From an uncultured Brachyspira sp. (GTDB lineage: Bacteria; Spirochaetota; Brachyspiria; Brachyspirales; Brachyspiraceae), in NCBI RefSeq assembly GCF_934747485.1, contig NZ_CAKVGN010000061.1, forward strand, positions 1 through 18,068: a DNA stretch of 18,068 bases, given 5' to 3'. The notes below the pieces were generated by a model that ran no database searches, was not told the origin of the DNA, and saw nothing but the letters and a program-made list of their open reading frames with translations. This document shows, piece by piece, positions 1 through 7,997 of the stretch; positions within the stretch are counted from its first letter, which is position 1; each line of letters begins with the position of its first letter. The position numbers and the translations under genes were made by a program.

Positions 1-37
1 TAAATTATGATACACCTATGCTATACTTTAAGAAATT

Positions 38-70
38 AAGGAATTCCTAACTGCAATATGTCTGGCTCCT
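38..70 (+). repeat. Left copy of a two-block sequence element, found inverted at the right edge
   Basis: Two blocks occur here: AAGGAATTCCT at 38-48 and GCAATATGTCTGGCTCCT at 53-70. The minus strand at the right edge has AAGGAATACCT (18051-18041) and GCAATATGTATGGCTCCT (18017-18000). Each block differs at one base. The blocks are 4 bp apart here and 23 bp apart in the other copy. In both copies the element lies just upstream of a reading frame in the same orientation. It could be a dispersed intergenic repeat, the edge of a decayed mobile element, or a shared regulatory module. A plus-strand frame open from the window edge stops inside this copy at 48-50 and may be the tail of an upstream gene. 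Confidence 0.5.
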
Positions 71-112
71 GTGCATTGTAATATTGCCTCTTATAGAAGG
101 GGAGGAATGAAT

Positions 113-298
113 ATGTTTGCGGGTATATTATGGGCAGATATAGGGGATTTAAAAGAAGATGGCTGTTTTGATTATAATCAGGTTGTTGGGCATAATAGGG
201 TAAAAGTAAATACTATTATAGAAAAAAATAATCATAAAATTTATATGTGCGACCATTTTGATAGCGATGATAGTCATTTAATAGTATTAGATATTTAA
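113..298 (+). pseudogene. C-terminal remnant of a calcineurin-like metallophosphoesterase
   Basis: A 61-residue reading frame whose layout fits the last strands of Ser/Thr-phosphatase-type metallophosphoesterases. It has an LWADIGD segment (residues 6-12), then QVVGHNRV, which resembles the family's final metal-binding Gly-His motif. It ends in a short beta stretch that resembles the family's I-D-x6-L-x-x-L tail. The N-terminal metal motifs (GDxHG, GDxxDRG, GNHE) are absent, and only about 110 bp of sequence lie upstream. I chose ATG 113 because GGGGAGG ends 7 bp before it. The frame is also open from 32, with a GTG at 71 and an ATG at 107. It is either a broken gene or a small expressed protein derived from one. 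The family call rests on motif pattern only. Confidence 0.45.
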
Positions 299-314
299 TA
301 TAAAAAATATATAC

Positions 315-343
315 TTGTTATTAATTTCTTATAAAAATATTAA
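315..343 (+). promoter_or_regulatory. Possible promoter for the LamG/FN3 operon
   Basis: TTGTTA at 315-320 and TATTAA at 338-343 are separated by 17 bp, about 90 bp before the start at 433. Each box matches the sigma-70 consensus at only 4 of 6 positions in very AT-rich DNA. This is a weak prediction. The 134-bp gap shows no other clear signal. Confidence 0.25.
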
Positions 344-432
344 TTCTATATTTTGTTATTATATTTTTTTAATAATGTAAAATTAATTATATCCGAATAG
401 TTATATAGTAATATTTTAATACGGGTTTAAAT

Positions 433-1854
433 ATGCGACATACAGCTGTTTTTATAGCTTTTACATTAACTTTTACTTTTAATATTAATGCTGCCCAAAG
501 CATTTATAATATATTTGCAGATACTAACAATATATATTCCAGCAGTCTTAATAATATAACTAATAGTTTTAGTTTGAATAATGCTGGAAGTTTATCTTAT
601 AATAAAGACATATCGAGTTTATTTTCAAAAGATATAATGAATAAAGTAAACTACTCTGGAATAAGTTACAGTAAAGATATAAAGTTTATGAAAGGTGCCA
701 ATACAGGCATAGGTATTTTGTTTCCAAACATAAAATCTTTTGTTAAGATAGAAAATAAAGGTTATTCATTTTTTGATAATTTATTAGTAAACAGTTTTAC
801 AATAGAGTTTTATTTAAATCCTTATAAGATGAGAATGAACTCGCAAGTATTATCTAAAACATCAATATATCAAGACGGAGATACTACAAAATATGCCGGT
901 ATTAGGGCTAATATAATAGACGGCCGTTTAGTTTGGCAATTTAATAATTTATTTATGTATAATGGAAAATATACTAATGTTACTTTATCAGAAGGTGAAT
1001 ATTTAAAAGAAAATGAATGGAGACATCATAGTATTAGTTTTGATTCTAAAACAGGAAAATTAGTAAAATATATAGACGGTCTTGAAGATCAGGTTATATA
1101 TTTAACTAGTACAGGAGATAGAATGGGCTCTCCGTATGTATTGGATATAAGTAATATTAGTGTGGTGCCTATATATTTAGGACAAGGATTTATAGGGGGT
1201 ATGGACGGCTTTTATTTTAGTCCAGATTATAAAAGGAATTTTAATTTAGAAAAATATATGCCAAGCGGGGAAGTGTTAAGCAAAGTAATGCAATTTAACA
1301 GCGATAATATTTTTATAGATGAAATAAATTATACTGCAAAAACTAACAATGCCACAGGAGTATATGTTTATTATAGAACTTCTGATAATTATTTTACTGA
1401 AGAAAACAGCAGTATAGAATGGATACTTTTAAATTCAACTAATAATATTATAGCTAGTCCTAAAATTAAATATCTTCAAGTTAAGGCATTATTAGAAAGT
1501 GATTCATTTATGGAATATAGCCCTTCATTAAATAATGTTGAGATAGTTTATCATGAGGGCAGAACTCCTCAGGCACCTACTAATTTAAAAGCTATTGTTG
1601 CCAATAATTCTATAGTTTTGGATTGGGAAGGAAGCCATGAGAATGTAAGCGGATATAAGATATATTATGGAACTAAATCTGGAATATACAATGATTATAA
1701 TCCTATTATTGTTAATGGCAATCAAACTGAGTATGTTATTAATAATTTAGAATATGGAAAGCTTTACTACTTTAGAGTAACAACTATAGGTGGTGAAGGG
1801 GGCGATATAGAAAGTGAATTTTCTAGTGAAGTTTATGCTAGACCTTTTCACTAA
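433..1854 (+). CDS. Exported LamG-like / fibronectin type III protein
   Basis: A 473-residue protein with an N-terminal signal peptide: basic start, hydrophobic residues 5-17, probable cleavage near Ala20-Ala21. Residues ~90-265 look like a LamG/concanavalin jelly-roll. The segments ENEWRHHSISFD, KYIDGLEDQ and IYLGQGFIGGMDGFYF match the usual strand pattern of that fold. Residues ~283-375 form another beta-rich module. Residues ~378-470 are a fibronectin type III domain (APTNLKAIV, VLDWEGS, GYKIYYGT, LYYFRVT). No catalytic residues are recognisable, so a surface or periplasmic binding role, perhaps to glycans or matrix, is inference. The start has no good Shine-Dalgarno sequence, but the signal peptide supports it. 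A TPR gene follows after 23 bp, probably co-transcribed. Confidence 0.75.
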   Translation: MRHTAVFIAFTLTFTFNINAAQSIYNIFADTNNIYSSSLNNITNSFSLNNAGSLSYNKDISSLFSKDIMNKVNYSGISYSKDIKFMKGANTGIGILFPNIKSFVKIENKGYSFFDNLLVNSFTIEFYLNPYKMRMNSQVLSKTSIYQDGDTTKYAGIRANIIDGRLVWQFNNLFMYNGKYTNVTLSEGEYLKENEWRHHSISFDSKTGKLVKYIDGLEDQVIYLTSTGDRMGSPYVLDISNISVVPIYLGQGFIGGMDGFYFSPDYKRNFNLEKYMPSGEVLSKVMQFNSDNIFIDEINYTAKTNNATGVYVYYRTSDNYFTEENSSIEWILLNSTNNIIASPKIKYLQVKALLESDSFMEYSPSLNNVEIVYHEGRTPQAPTNLKAIVANNSIVLDWEGSHENVSGYKIYYGTKSGIYNDYNPIIVNGNQTEYVINNLEYGKLYYFRVTTIGGEGGDIESEFSSEVYARPFH

Positions 1855-1877
1855 TATATAATTTAAGGAGAAATACT

Positions 1878-2738
1878 GTGTCTATCAATACTAAAGCTAT
1901 AAAGTTGAGTAATCTTGCCGAAGAATTATTGAAGAAAGGAATTAATACTGAAGCGGTTGAGGCATTAAAAAGAAGTATTAGATTAAGTAACGGCGAAGAC
2001 ATGAAATCTTATTTAAAGATAGCTATTACTTTATTTAATAACGGCGATTATGAACATGCTAAAGTTTTCTTAAATACTTTCTTAGAATATTGGATGGCGG
2101 CTGAGGCTTATTTTATATTAGGCTCCATTTCCAAAAAAGAATGCAAATTGCAAGAGGCTTTTGAACATTATAAAAAGGGCGTTGCTTTATATAATGGAGA
2201 TGACCTTGTACCTTATTATGAGTTTTTATCTTTATGTAGTGTTTTAAAAGAAGAAGATAAAGGAATAGACACAGCTAAATATATATTAAAAATAGACAAT
2301 AGAGATAGAATAGCTTTGGTGTTTTTGGCTAATTATTTCTTTGCTAATAAAAAATATAAAGAAGCTATGAAATTTTATGAGGTATTAGTTGATAATAATT
2401 TAGCTGATTATAATGATTATCATTATTATGGAGTTTGTTTGCATGAGCTAAAAGATTATAAGAGGGCAGAGAATATGTATTTACAGGCTTTAGAGATGTA
2501 TCCTGCTGATAGCCCTGAAACTATAGCTTTAAAAAATTTAAGAAACAAAAAATTGGAAGATAATTATCCTAATATAGAAAAAAGCAAAAAAGAATATTTA
2601 GATAATATAAAACATTCTCCAAAATCAAGTGATTATTTCCATTTAGGAAACATTGAATTTATTAATGGTAATTATGATAAAGCTTCAGAGTTTTATTCTA
2701 AAGCTAAAGAACTTTATTTAGACAAAGTATGTGTTTGA
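1878..2738 (+). CDS. TPR-repeat protein (GTG start)
   Basis: A 286-residue protein made almost entirely of tetratricopeptide helix pairs, at about residues 8-35, 42-70, 75-105, 145-172, 179-208 and 252-282. The repeats show the usual small and aromatic residues, for example DYHYYGVCLHELKDYKRAE. There is no signal peptide or membrane segment, so it is probably cytoplasmic. The GTG start at 1878 is set by AAGGAG at 1865-1870, 7 bp upstream. It follows the exported LamG/FN3 gene closely and is followed directly by a strong terminator, so the two form an operon. TPR proteins are scaffolds; the partner is unknown. Confidence 0.8.
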   Translation: MSINTKAIKLSNLAEELLKKGINTEAVEALKRSIRLSNGEDMKSYLKIAITLFNNGDYEHAKVFLNTFLEYWMAAEAYFILGSISKKECKLQEAFEHYKKGVALYNGDDLVPYYEFLSLCSVLKEEDKGIDTAKYILKIDNRDRIALVFLANYFFANKKYKEAMKFYEVLVDNNLADYNDYHYYGVCLHELKDYKRAENMYLQALEMYPADSPETIALKNLRNKKLEDNYPNIEKSKKEYLDNIKHSPKSSDYFHLGNIEFINGNYDKASEFYSKAKELYLDKVCV

Positions 2739-2750
2739 TTTATATATATA

Positions 2751-2796
2751 AAAAAGCCCTATAGATTAAAAATGTCTATAGGGCTTTTTGTTTTTT
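2751..2796 (+). terminator. Bidirectional rho-independent terminator
   Basis: A perfect 15-bp stem (2751-2765 paired with 2775-2789; core AGCCCTATAGA) with a 9-nt loop. It is followed by TTTTTGTTTTTT on the plus strand and by TTTTTATATATA on the minus strand. It lies between the convergent TPR gene and DUF2156 gene, so it should end transcription from both sides. Confidence 0.93.
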
Positions 2797-2798
2797 AA

Positions 2799-3752
2799 TT
2801 ATTTTCCTGTGCAAAAACCAGAATATTTCTCTACAAACTTAACAGGGTTATATGATAATTTAGCTTTTCTAAGTCCCAAATCTCCAACATCCTGCTCTCT
2901 ATTTACAAACTTATATCCTTCTCTTTTATTGTTTTCTAAGAAGAGTCTGTTTATAGCCTGATAGCTTCCTTTATAATTTCTGTCCCCTCTCTCAGAATGC
3001 ACCACTATAGTGTCTCTCATAGTAAAATCTGCTATAGTATATGCTGCAATTTTTTTGTCTATATATATGACACCTCCAGTGATGCCGTCAATTTCTTTCC
3101 AATTATTTATAAGGCTGTTTATCATCATAATATCTGCCTCAGCACGAACTTCATGAGTTAATAATTTGTTTTTATCAAAAGCTTCACATTCTGTTTTTAT
3201 CTCTTCGCCATTATTATTATTATTTTCCATTTCATTTATTTCCCAACTCTTTTCAAACTCAAATATATCTCTAATCATCTCTTCATTTTCTATATCTATA
3301 TTTTTATATTCAAAATCATTTTTTATAAATTGATTATATAAGTTTTTTTTATTATGAAATTTTTTGCCGCTTAAATTAATTAGCTCATCAACATCATACA
3401 AATATTCCCATTCATCTCTTACTTCTTTTACGCTTATTTTTGTATATTTTTCCCAAAATAAAGCTAATTCTTTAGGTATTCTAATTATAGATTCTTTTGA
3501 TATTTCACAAGGGCTCATATCATTACAAAAATTAGTATTAAACCAATCCCCAACAGGTGCCCAATAAATTGTATACGGCGAGCGTTGTCTAATCCATACC
3601 AATTTTTCTGTAAAAGCCCATTCAAGCATATATATATCTTTAAGACCAAAGAGATTCATAAAAGTATAATCTGCAGATTGTTCTGGGGTGATAGAAAAAT
3701 ATTTATTATATAATTTTTGTTTCTCTAAACTTATAGGTTCAAATTCAAGCAT
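2799..3752 (-). CDS. DUF2156 / phosphatidylglycerol lysyltransferase C-terminal-like protein
   Basis: A 317-residue soluble protein of the DUF2156 type, related to the GNAT-fold C-terminal domain of phosphatidylglycerol lysyltransferases. Supporting signatures are ADYTFMNLFGL (residues 27-37), the strand GGVIYIDKKIAAYTIAD, the segment HSERGDRNYKGSYQAINRLF, and a C-terminal NREQDVGDLGLRKAKLSY (from residue 284). No membrane flippase domain is present, so it is not a full MprF, and its substrate is unknown. An Asn run (residues 177-181, encoded by an ATT-type trinucleotide tract at 3210-3224) sits in a probable loop. The start at 3752 has AAGGAA upstream. It follows the crp-type gene after 95 bp, where I see no convincing promoter. 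Confidence 0.72.
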   Translation of the reverse strand: MLEFEPISLEKQKLYNKYFSITPEQSADYTFMNLFGLKDIYMLEWAFTEKLVWIRQRSPYTIYWAPVGDWFNTNFCNDMSPCEISKESIIRIPKELALFWEKYTKISVKEVRDEWEYLYDVDELINLSGKKFHNKKNLYNQFIKNDFEYKNIDIENEEMIRDIFEFEKSWEINEMENNNNNGEEIKTECEAFDKNKLLTHEVRAEADIMMINSLINNWKEIDGITGGVIYIDKKIAAYTIADFTMRDTIVVHSERGDRNYKGSYQAINRLFLENNKREGYKFVNREQDVGDLGLRKAKLSYNPVKFVEKYSGFCTGK

Positions 3753-3847
3753 AACTGTATTTCCTTTATTTATAATACAAGAGTAAATAAGAATTATTGT
3801 ATACTAAAAAATCTTTTACTAATTTACAGAATAGCATAAAAGAATAA

Positions 3848-4477
3848 TTATTTTTTTCTTTTTAAGTCTATTTGTCTTTGTATTTCTTTTAAGTTTCTTA
3901 CCTTTATTGTATTAGTATGTACATCAATTTTACCGGATTTAATTAAGTTGTTTAATACTTTCTGTACATCATTAACATTGATACCGCACCAATTAGCTAT
4001 ATCAGCTATAGTAGCATTTAATTCTTGAGGGTCATAATAATGGTCTCTTGGAATATTTTGAAGTTCAGCTAATAATAATAGACAATCATAAACTCTCAAA
4101 TCAGTTTCCGGCAATTGAAGTATTAATAATCTTCTTTTAGCATCAAATATTCTTTTTGCAAGCATTTTAGATAATTTTAATGCCATAGCTGTATTATTTC
4201 CCAATATTGTTTGGAAGTTTTCTTTTGTTAGTTCAAGCAGTGTAGTAGGTTCATTTGCTATAGCAGAAGCACTTCTTGTTGTACCTTCAAGTATAGCCAT
4301 CTCTCCAAAGAAATCTCCTGGATAAACTATATCTAATAATTTTTCTACATCTTTTATTACTTTGGTTATTTTTACAGAGCCGCTTTGAACCATATAAAAT
4401 TTATTGCCTGTTTCAAATTCCAAAAATATTATATCATCAGCTTCATATTTTTTTATATGTGAATATATATTATCCAT
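3848..4477 (-). CDS. Crp/Fnr-family transcriptional regulator
   Basis: A 209-residue regulator with an N-terminal cyclic-nucleotide-binding domain and a C-terminal winged helix-turn-helix. The phosphate-binding cassette GDFFGEMAILEGTTRSASA (residues 54-72) is canonical. Glu59 and Arg68 sit at the positions that bind the ribose and phosphate of cAMP or cGMP in this family, which suggests a real ligand. The helix-turn-helix lies at about residues 153-186. No Fe-S cysteine cluster is seen, which argues against an FNR-type oxygen sensor. Its ribosome site AAGGA (4484-4488) overlaps the stop codon of the upstream cNMP-TPR gene, 9 bp away, so the two are co-transcribed and probably translationally coupled. 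Target genes are unknown. Confidence 0.85.
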   Translation of the reverse strand: MDNIYSHIKKYEADDIIFLEFETGNKFYMVQSGSVKITKVIKDVEKLLDIVYPGDFFGEMAILEGTTRSASAIANEPTTLLELTKENFQTILGNNTAMALKLSKMLAKRIFDAKRRLLILQLPETDLRVYDCLLLLAELQNIPRDHYYDPQELNATIADIANWCGINVNDVQKVLNNLIKSGKIDVHTNTIKVRNLKEIQRQIDLKRKK

Positions 4478-4486
4478 TTTTTATCC

Positions 4487-5491
4487 TTAATTAAGTTTTT
4501 GTAAACTGTCATTAGCCTCTTGCGATAAACTATCCATTGGAGGTATAGACATAACTTTCTGATAATATGCTTTTGCCTTATCTTTATCGCCAATACTCGC
4601 AAAGCTTTTTCCTAAATATAATATTGCTTCTTTTATATTTTTTGATTTCGGATAAGTTTTTATTGCTGATAATAAAACCTTAGAAGCATTATCATATTTA
4701 TTAATATAATAATATGCTTTTCCCATATAAAATATTGAGTTTTCTGCTACATCTTTATCTTCATTTTTTATAAGAGCATTGAACGATTTTATAGCATTTA
4801 CATAATCGCCTCTCTCATAAAACTCTAAAGCCCTATCATAATCTTTATTGTTAATAGAGTGATTTTCTATAGATGTATTTGGTTTTATTATTTTTTGTTC
4901 TTCTGTTGTGTTGTCTTCTAATGGTGCTATATTACTATCATCTGTGATATTTAATAGATTTTTGCATTCTTTTATTCTTTGCTCTACAGTATGATAAAAC
5001 ACAGAATCTTCATCAGCAGATTGTATGTATCTTTTATAAGCATATAGTGCATTTTTATATTTTTTAGCCTTAAAATAAAACTCACCAATATTATATAGCC
5101 CCTCTAATGGCGAAGGACCTTCTTCGTCTATTGTATTTTCTACTAATATTCCTACTTTTTTATTTATTCTTCTTAATTGATTTGAAAATACTTTAAGCAT
5201 TTTTATGATTATTGGTTTATTTTTTGAAACTAAACTTTCAAATTCACTATATGTTAAAATAATGATAACGCAATCTGTTAAACATTGAACAGTATCTTCT
5301 TGAGGATAAGTACCTAATATACTCTTTACGCCAAAAAACTCACCTATATTGATTAATTCTCTAGTTTCATGTCCAGTCTCTTCCGACAAAAATATGCTCT
5401 GGGCTTGCCCCTGCTTTAGAATATAAACTCTATCAGAATTATCTCCAGCAAAATACACTATAGATCCTGCTTTATATACTCTTGTTTGCAT
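4487..5491 (-). CDS. Degenerate cyclic-nucleotide-binding domain fused to TPR repeats
   Basis: A 334-residue protein. Residues ~5-110 have the cNMP-binding beta-roll (VYILKQGQAQSIF, INIGEFFGV). In the cassette the usual FGE glutamate is Val55, and the expected Arg-Ser/Thr-Ala is replaced around Glu65-Asp66. Classical cAMP or cGMP binding is therefore doubtful. TPR-like helix pairs follow at about 130-160, 217-245, 253-282 and 290-320, separated by an acidic, Asn/Thr-rich linker (about 183-214). There is no DNA-binding domain. It may scaffold proteins or modulate the adjacent Crp-type regulator (inference from 9-bp spacing). The start is supported by AAGGAA 8 bp upstream. Confidence 0.8.
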   Translation of the reverse strand: MQTRVYKAGSIVYFAGDNSDRVYILKQGQAQSIFLSEETGHETRELINIGEFFGVKSILGTYPQEDTVQCLTDCVIIILTYSEFESLVSKNKPIIIKMLKVFSNQLRRINKKVGILVENTIDEEGPSPLEGLYNIGEFYFKAKKYKNALYAYKRYIQSADEDSVFYHTVEQRIKECKNLLNITDDSNIAPLEDNTTEEQKIIKPNTSIENHSINNKDYDRALEFYERGDYVNAIKSFNALIKNEDKDVAENSIFYMGKAYYYINKYDNASKVLLSAIKTYPKSKNIKEAILYLGKSFASIGDKDKAKAYYQKVMSIPPMDSLSQEANDSLQKLN

Positions 5492-5537
5492 TATTGTTTC
5501 CTTAAAATATTTTTGGATATTTCTATTACTGAATTTA

Positions 5538-5565
5538 ATTTTACCACTAATAAGTCTTTTTTCAA
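5538..5565 (-). promoter_or_regulatory. Sigma-70-type promoter for the cNMP-TPR / crp unit
   Basis: On the minus strand TTGAAA (5565-5560) and TAAAAT (5543-5538) are separated by 16 bp, with a TGG extended -10 element. It lies in the 91-bp gap after rnhA, about 47 bp before the cNMP-TPR start. It would let the signalling pair be expressed separately from the cheW-rnhA operon. Confidence 0.55.
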
Positions 5566-5582
5566 GTTATTTTTTAGTATTT

Positions 5583-6074
5583 TTACTGCATATCAGTTTT
5601 GCTGTAAAACTCGGCTGTACTGCCGTTTTTTATATGCTCATCCATTAATATATTTACTATTTCATCAGCACGGTTGTTTTCTTTGTTTGATGAATGCCCT
5701 TTTACTTTTATAAATTCAATACTATGTTTTTTTGATAGTTCTATTAATTTTAGCCAATAATCTTTGTTTTCAACAGGCTTTTTATCGCTTTTAATCCAAT
5801 TATTTTTTTGCCAAGAATAAATCCAACTATTCATGCCATTAACTAAATAAGCACTATCGCTATATAATTTTATGTTATGAGAATGTTTAAGTCTTTCAAG
5901 AGCCTTAATTGCAGCCTGCATCTCCATTTTATTATTGGTTGTATGCTCTTCACTTTCACCTATTTCTAACCTTAAATTGTGTTTCTCACTCAATAATATA
6001 GCCCCCCAAGCTCCTATACCCGGGTTTCCTCTGCATCCGCCGTCTGTGTAGATTATTATATTGTCTTTTTGCAT
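5583..6074 (-). CDS. rnhA: Ribonuclease HI
   Basis: A 163-residue RNase H fold enzyme that cuts the RNA strand of RNA-DNA hybrids, clearing R-loops and replication primers in the cytoplasm. All four catalytic acids are visible: Asp11 (YTDGGCRGNPG), Glu51 (KMEMQAA), Asp73 (YSDSAY) and Asp137 (NRADEI), with His127 in VKGHS. Length matches bacterial type 1 enzymes (about 155-165). There is no N-terminal hybrid-binding domain. It starts 7 bp after the nrnA stop and has no clear Shine-Dalgarno sequence, which suggests translational coupling. Confidence 0.95.
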   Translation of the reverse strand: MQKDNIIIYTDGGCRGNPGIGAWGAILLSEKHNLRLEIGESEEHTTNNKMEMQAAIKALERLKHSHNIKLYSDSAYLVNGMNSWIYSWQKNNWIKSDKKPVENKDYWLKLIELSKKHSIEFIKVKGHSSNKENNRADEIVNILMDEHIKNGSTAEFYSKTDMQ

Positions 6075-6081
6075 ATATGAT

Positions 6082-7098
6082 TTAGGATTCTAATAATAAA
6101 ATTATCTTATCTTTTATAGCTTTTACTAATTCTTCTTTAGTTTTATATTCTTCTTTTGATACTGTAAACCCTGAAGCTTTAGGATGCCCGCCGCCTCCAA
6201 ATGACTCTGCTATCTCTCTTATATCCTTTTTACATCTGCTTCTTATACTTACTCTAAAATTATAATCGCTTTCATGCACTATAAACCCTATTAACACATC
6301 TTGCATTTGTATGAGGGTATCAGATGCACTTACACTAATATCTTTTAAATTATGTCCGTTAATCTCTTCTTTTAAGCATAAATAACCAATCTTTTTTTCT
6401 TCATCTATCACCATTTCATTATACATATAAACTAATGCTTCTACATCTGTTTTTGAATATCTCTTCCTCACAACATTGCCTAAATTTTCTATATTAACTT
6501 TTTTAGACATTATCTTTGAAGCAAAAAGCAATGTTCTCTCTGTAGTGTTGCTGAAAACAAATCCGCCTGTATCGGTTGAAAGTCCGCAGTAGAGTAGGGT
6601 AGCTATGGTAGAATCTATATTTTTAAGGTATGATGAAAATATATCAAATATTATTTCGCAAGTAGCAGCAGCTTTAATATCATCATAAAACATAGTAACG
6701 CCATTAATGTTTCTTACTTTATGATGGTCTATAAATATTACTTCATTATACTCGCTAGTAATATCAGCAATCCAGCCAATTCTCTCTATATCTCCAGAAT
6801 CAAGTATTATAAGCACATCTTTTTTTGGTAAATTGTTTTCATTAACCTCAAAAATAACTTTATCTATATTTAATACATTTTTTAATTCTTTAGGCATCTT
6901 ATCTGTATTAACAACATAAGATTTCTTTTTAAATACTTTTTTTATAAGCAGTGATAAAGCAAGCCCTGAACATATACAGTCTCCATCAGGGTTTCTATGA
7001 CCTGTGATTGTTATGTTTTTAGCATTTGATATTCTTTTTAATATATCTTTTTTTGTAGTTGTTATTTTTTTTCTATCTGTCTTGGATTTGATAGGCAT
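6082..7098 (-). CDS. nrnA: DHH-family phosphoesterase (NrnA-like oligoribonuclease / pAp phosphatase)
   Basis: A 338-residue DHH/DHHA1 protein. The metal-binding motifs are GHRNPDGD (His34, Asp38, Asp40), LDSGD (Asp100, Asp103) and IDHHK (Asp124-His126). The C-terminal substrate-binding loop GGGGHPKASGF starts at residue 301. This set fits the NrnA group, which degrades nanoRNAs of 2-5 nt and removes the 3' phosphate of pAp. It lies directly after rbfA with a 17-bp gap, an order common in bacterial translation operons. GGAG 7 bp upstream sets the start. Specificity between nanoRNA, pAp and cyclic-dinucleotide products such as pApA cannot be settled from sequence alone. Confidence 0.87.
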   Translation of the reverse strand: MPIKSKTDRKKITTTKKDILKRISNAKNITITGHRNPDGDCICSGLALSLLIKKVFKKKSYVVNTDKMPKELKNVLNIDKVIFEVNENNLPKKDVLIILDSGDIERIGWIADITSEYNEVIFIDHHKVRNINGVTMFYDDIKAAATCEIIFDIFSSYLKNIDSTIATLLYCGLSTDTGGFVFSNTTERTLLFASKIMSKKVNIENLGNVVRKRYSKTDVEALVYMYNEMVIDEEKKIGYLCLKEEINGHNLKDISVSASDTLIQMQDVLIGFIVHESDYNFRVSIRSRCKKDIREIAESFGGGGHPKASGFTVSKEEYKTKEELVKAIKDKIILLLES

Positions 7099-7115
7099 TT
7101 TTACTCCGCTATGTT

Positions 7116-7484
7116 TTATTCTTCTTCTTGACTATCTTCTTTTATATCTAAGTTTCTTATGTCGCTTAATACTTTATTGGTTTCCATTAATGTTTTATCA
7201 TAATAGAAAGTAAGATTAGGAACATATCTTATAGTAAGCTGCTTTCTTAAATAAGAGAATATAATTCCCTTAGCACTATTAAGCCCATTTAATACTTCAT
7301 TTTGTTTGTTAGGGTCTAAACATACAAAATATACTTTAGCCTCTTTCAAATCTTTAGCTGTATCAATACGAGTTATAGTAACCAAGTTGTTTTTTATACG
7401 AGGGTCTTCTATCTCTCTTAAAAGAATAGTTGATAATATTTGTTTTATATTTTCATTAACTCTAAGTATTCTATGTGATGACAT
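7116..7484 (-). CDS. rbfA: Ribosome-binding factor A
   Basis: A 122-residue KH-fold protein that binds the 30S subunit and helps mature the 5' end of 16S rRNA. The N-terminus (RILRVNENIKQILSTILLRE) carries the family helix. DPRIKNNLVTITRIDTAKDL and AKVYF follow, and the C-terminal RYVPNLTFYYDKTL strand is diagnostic. Length is typical (about 115-130). It starts 6 bp after the cheW stop with no recognisable Shine-Dalgarno sequence, so translation is probably coupled to cheW. nrnA follows. Confidence 0.93.
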   Translation of the reverse strand: MSSHRILRVNENIKQILSTILLREIEDPRIKNNLVTITRIDTAKDLKEAKVYFVCLDPNKQNEVLNGLNSAKGIIFSYLRKQLTIRYVPNLTFYYDKTLMETNKVLSDIRNLDIKEDSQEEE

Positions 7485-7490
7485 ATGTTT

Positions 7491-7970
7491 TTACTGCACT
7501 ATTGAATTATTTACTTTGTTTGTTAAATTATCAAGTTCATTTTCCAAAAATACTTTATCTATATCTACTAATATAATCATCTGTTCATTAGCTTTTACTA
7601 AACCATTAATATATCTGCTATCTATTCCAGAGTGTATATCTATTTCAGATTGTATATTTTCATTATTGATAGTAAGTACATCGGATACAGAATCAACCAC
7701 AAGCCCGTATTTTTTATTTCCTATAGCAACTACAACTATTACGCAATTTTCTGGGTCCATTGGTTTATCAAAATGAAATCTTGATCTTAAATCTATTACT
7801 AATATAATAGTACCTCTTAAATTTATGATTCCCTTAAAATATTCTGGGGAATTGGGTATTGGAGTAGGAGCCATAAAACTTAAAATCTCTTGAACTTTAA
7901 GAATATCCATACCATATAATTCATTATTTATTTTAAATACAAGTATTTGATTTGATGTAGTGCTGCTCAT
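7491..7970 (-). CDS. cheW: Chemotaxis coupling protein CheW
   Basis: A 159-residue CheW adaptor, which links methyl-accepting chemoreceptors to the histidine kinase CheA at the cytoplasmic face of the membrane. Characteristic parts are LVFKINNELYGMDILKVQEI, the segment PNSPEYFKGIINLRGTIILV with its conserved Asn-Leu-Arg-Gly, and GLVVDSVSDV. There is no receiver domain, so it is CheW and not CheV. It is the first gene of a minus-strand operon with rbfA, nrnA and rnhA, and no other chemotaxis gene is in the window. AAGGAG lies just upstream of the start. Confidence 0.93.
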   Translation of the reverse strand: MSSTTSNQILVFKINNELYGMDILKVQEILSFMAPTPIPNSPEYFKGIINLRGTIILVIDLRSRFHFDKPMDPENCVIVVVAIGNKKYGLVVDSVSDVLTINNENIQSEIDIHSGIDSRYINGLVKANEQMIILVDIDKVFLENELDNLTNKVNNSIVQ

Positions 7971-7997
7971 ATTAACTCCTTAAAAATATACTGTAAA

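Noticed and set aside
5486..5713. 75-residue Phe/Leu/Cys-rich plus-strand frame resembling a membrane peptide
   Set aside because: It is antisense to the rnhA 3' end and the promoter region; the hydrophobicity comes from the AT-rich complement.
7306..7776. 156-residue plus-strand reading frame across rbfA and cheW
   Set aside because: It lies antisense to two clearly identified genes, has low-complexity Ser/Phe/Ile content and no ribosome site. It is a shadow of the coding strand.
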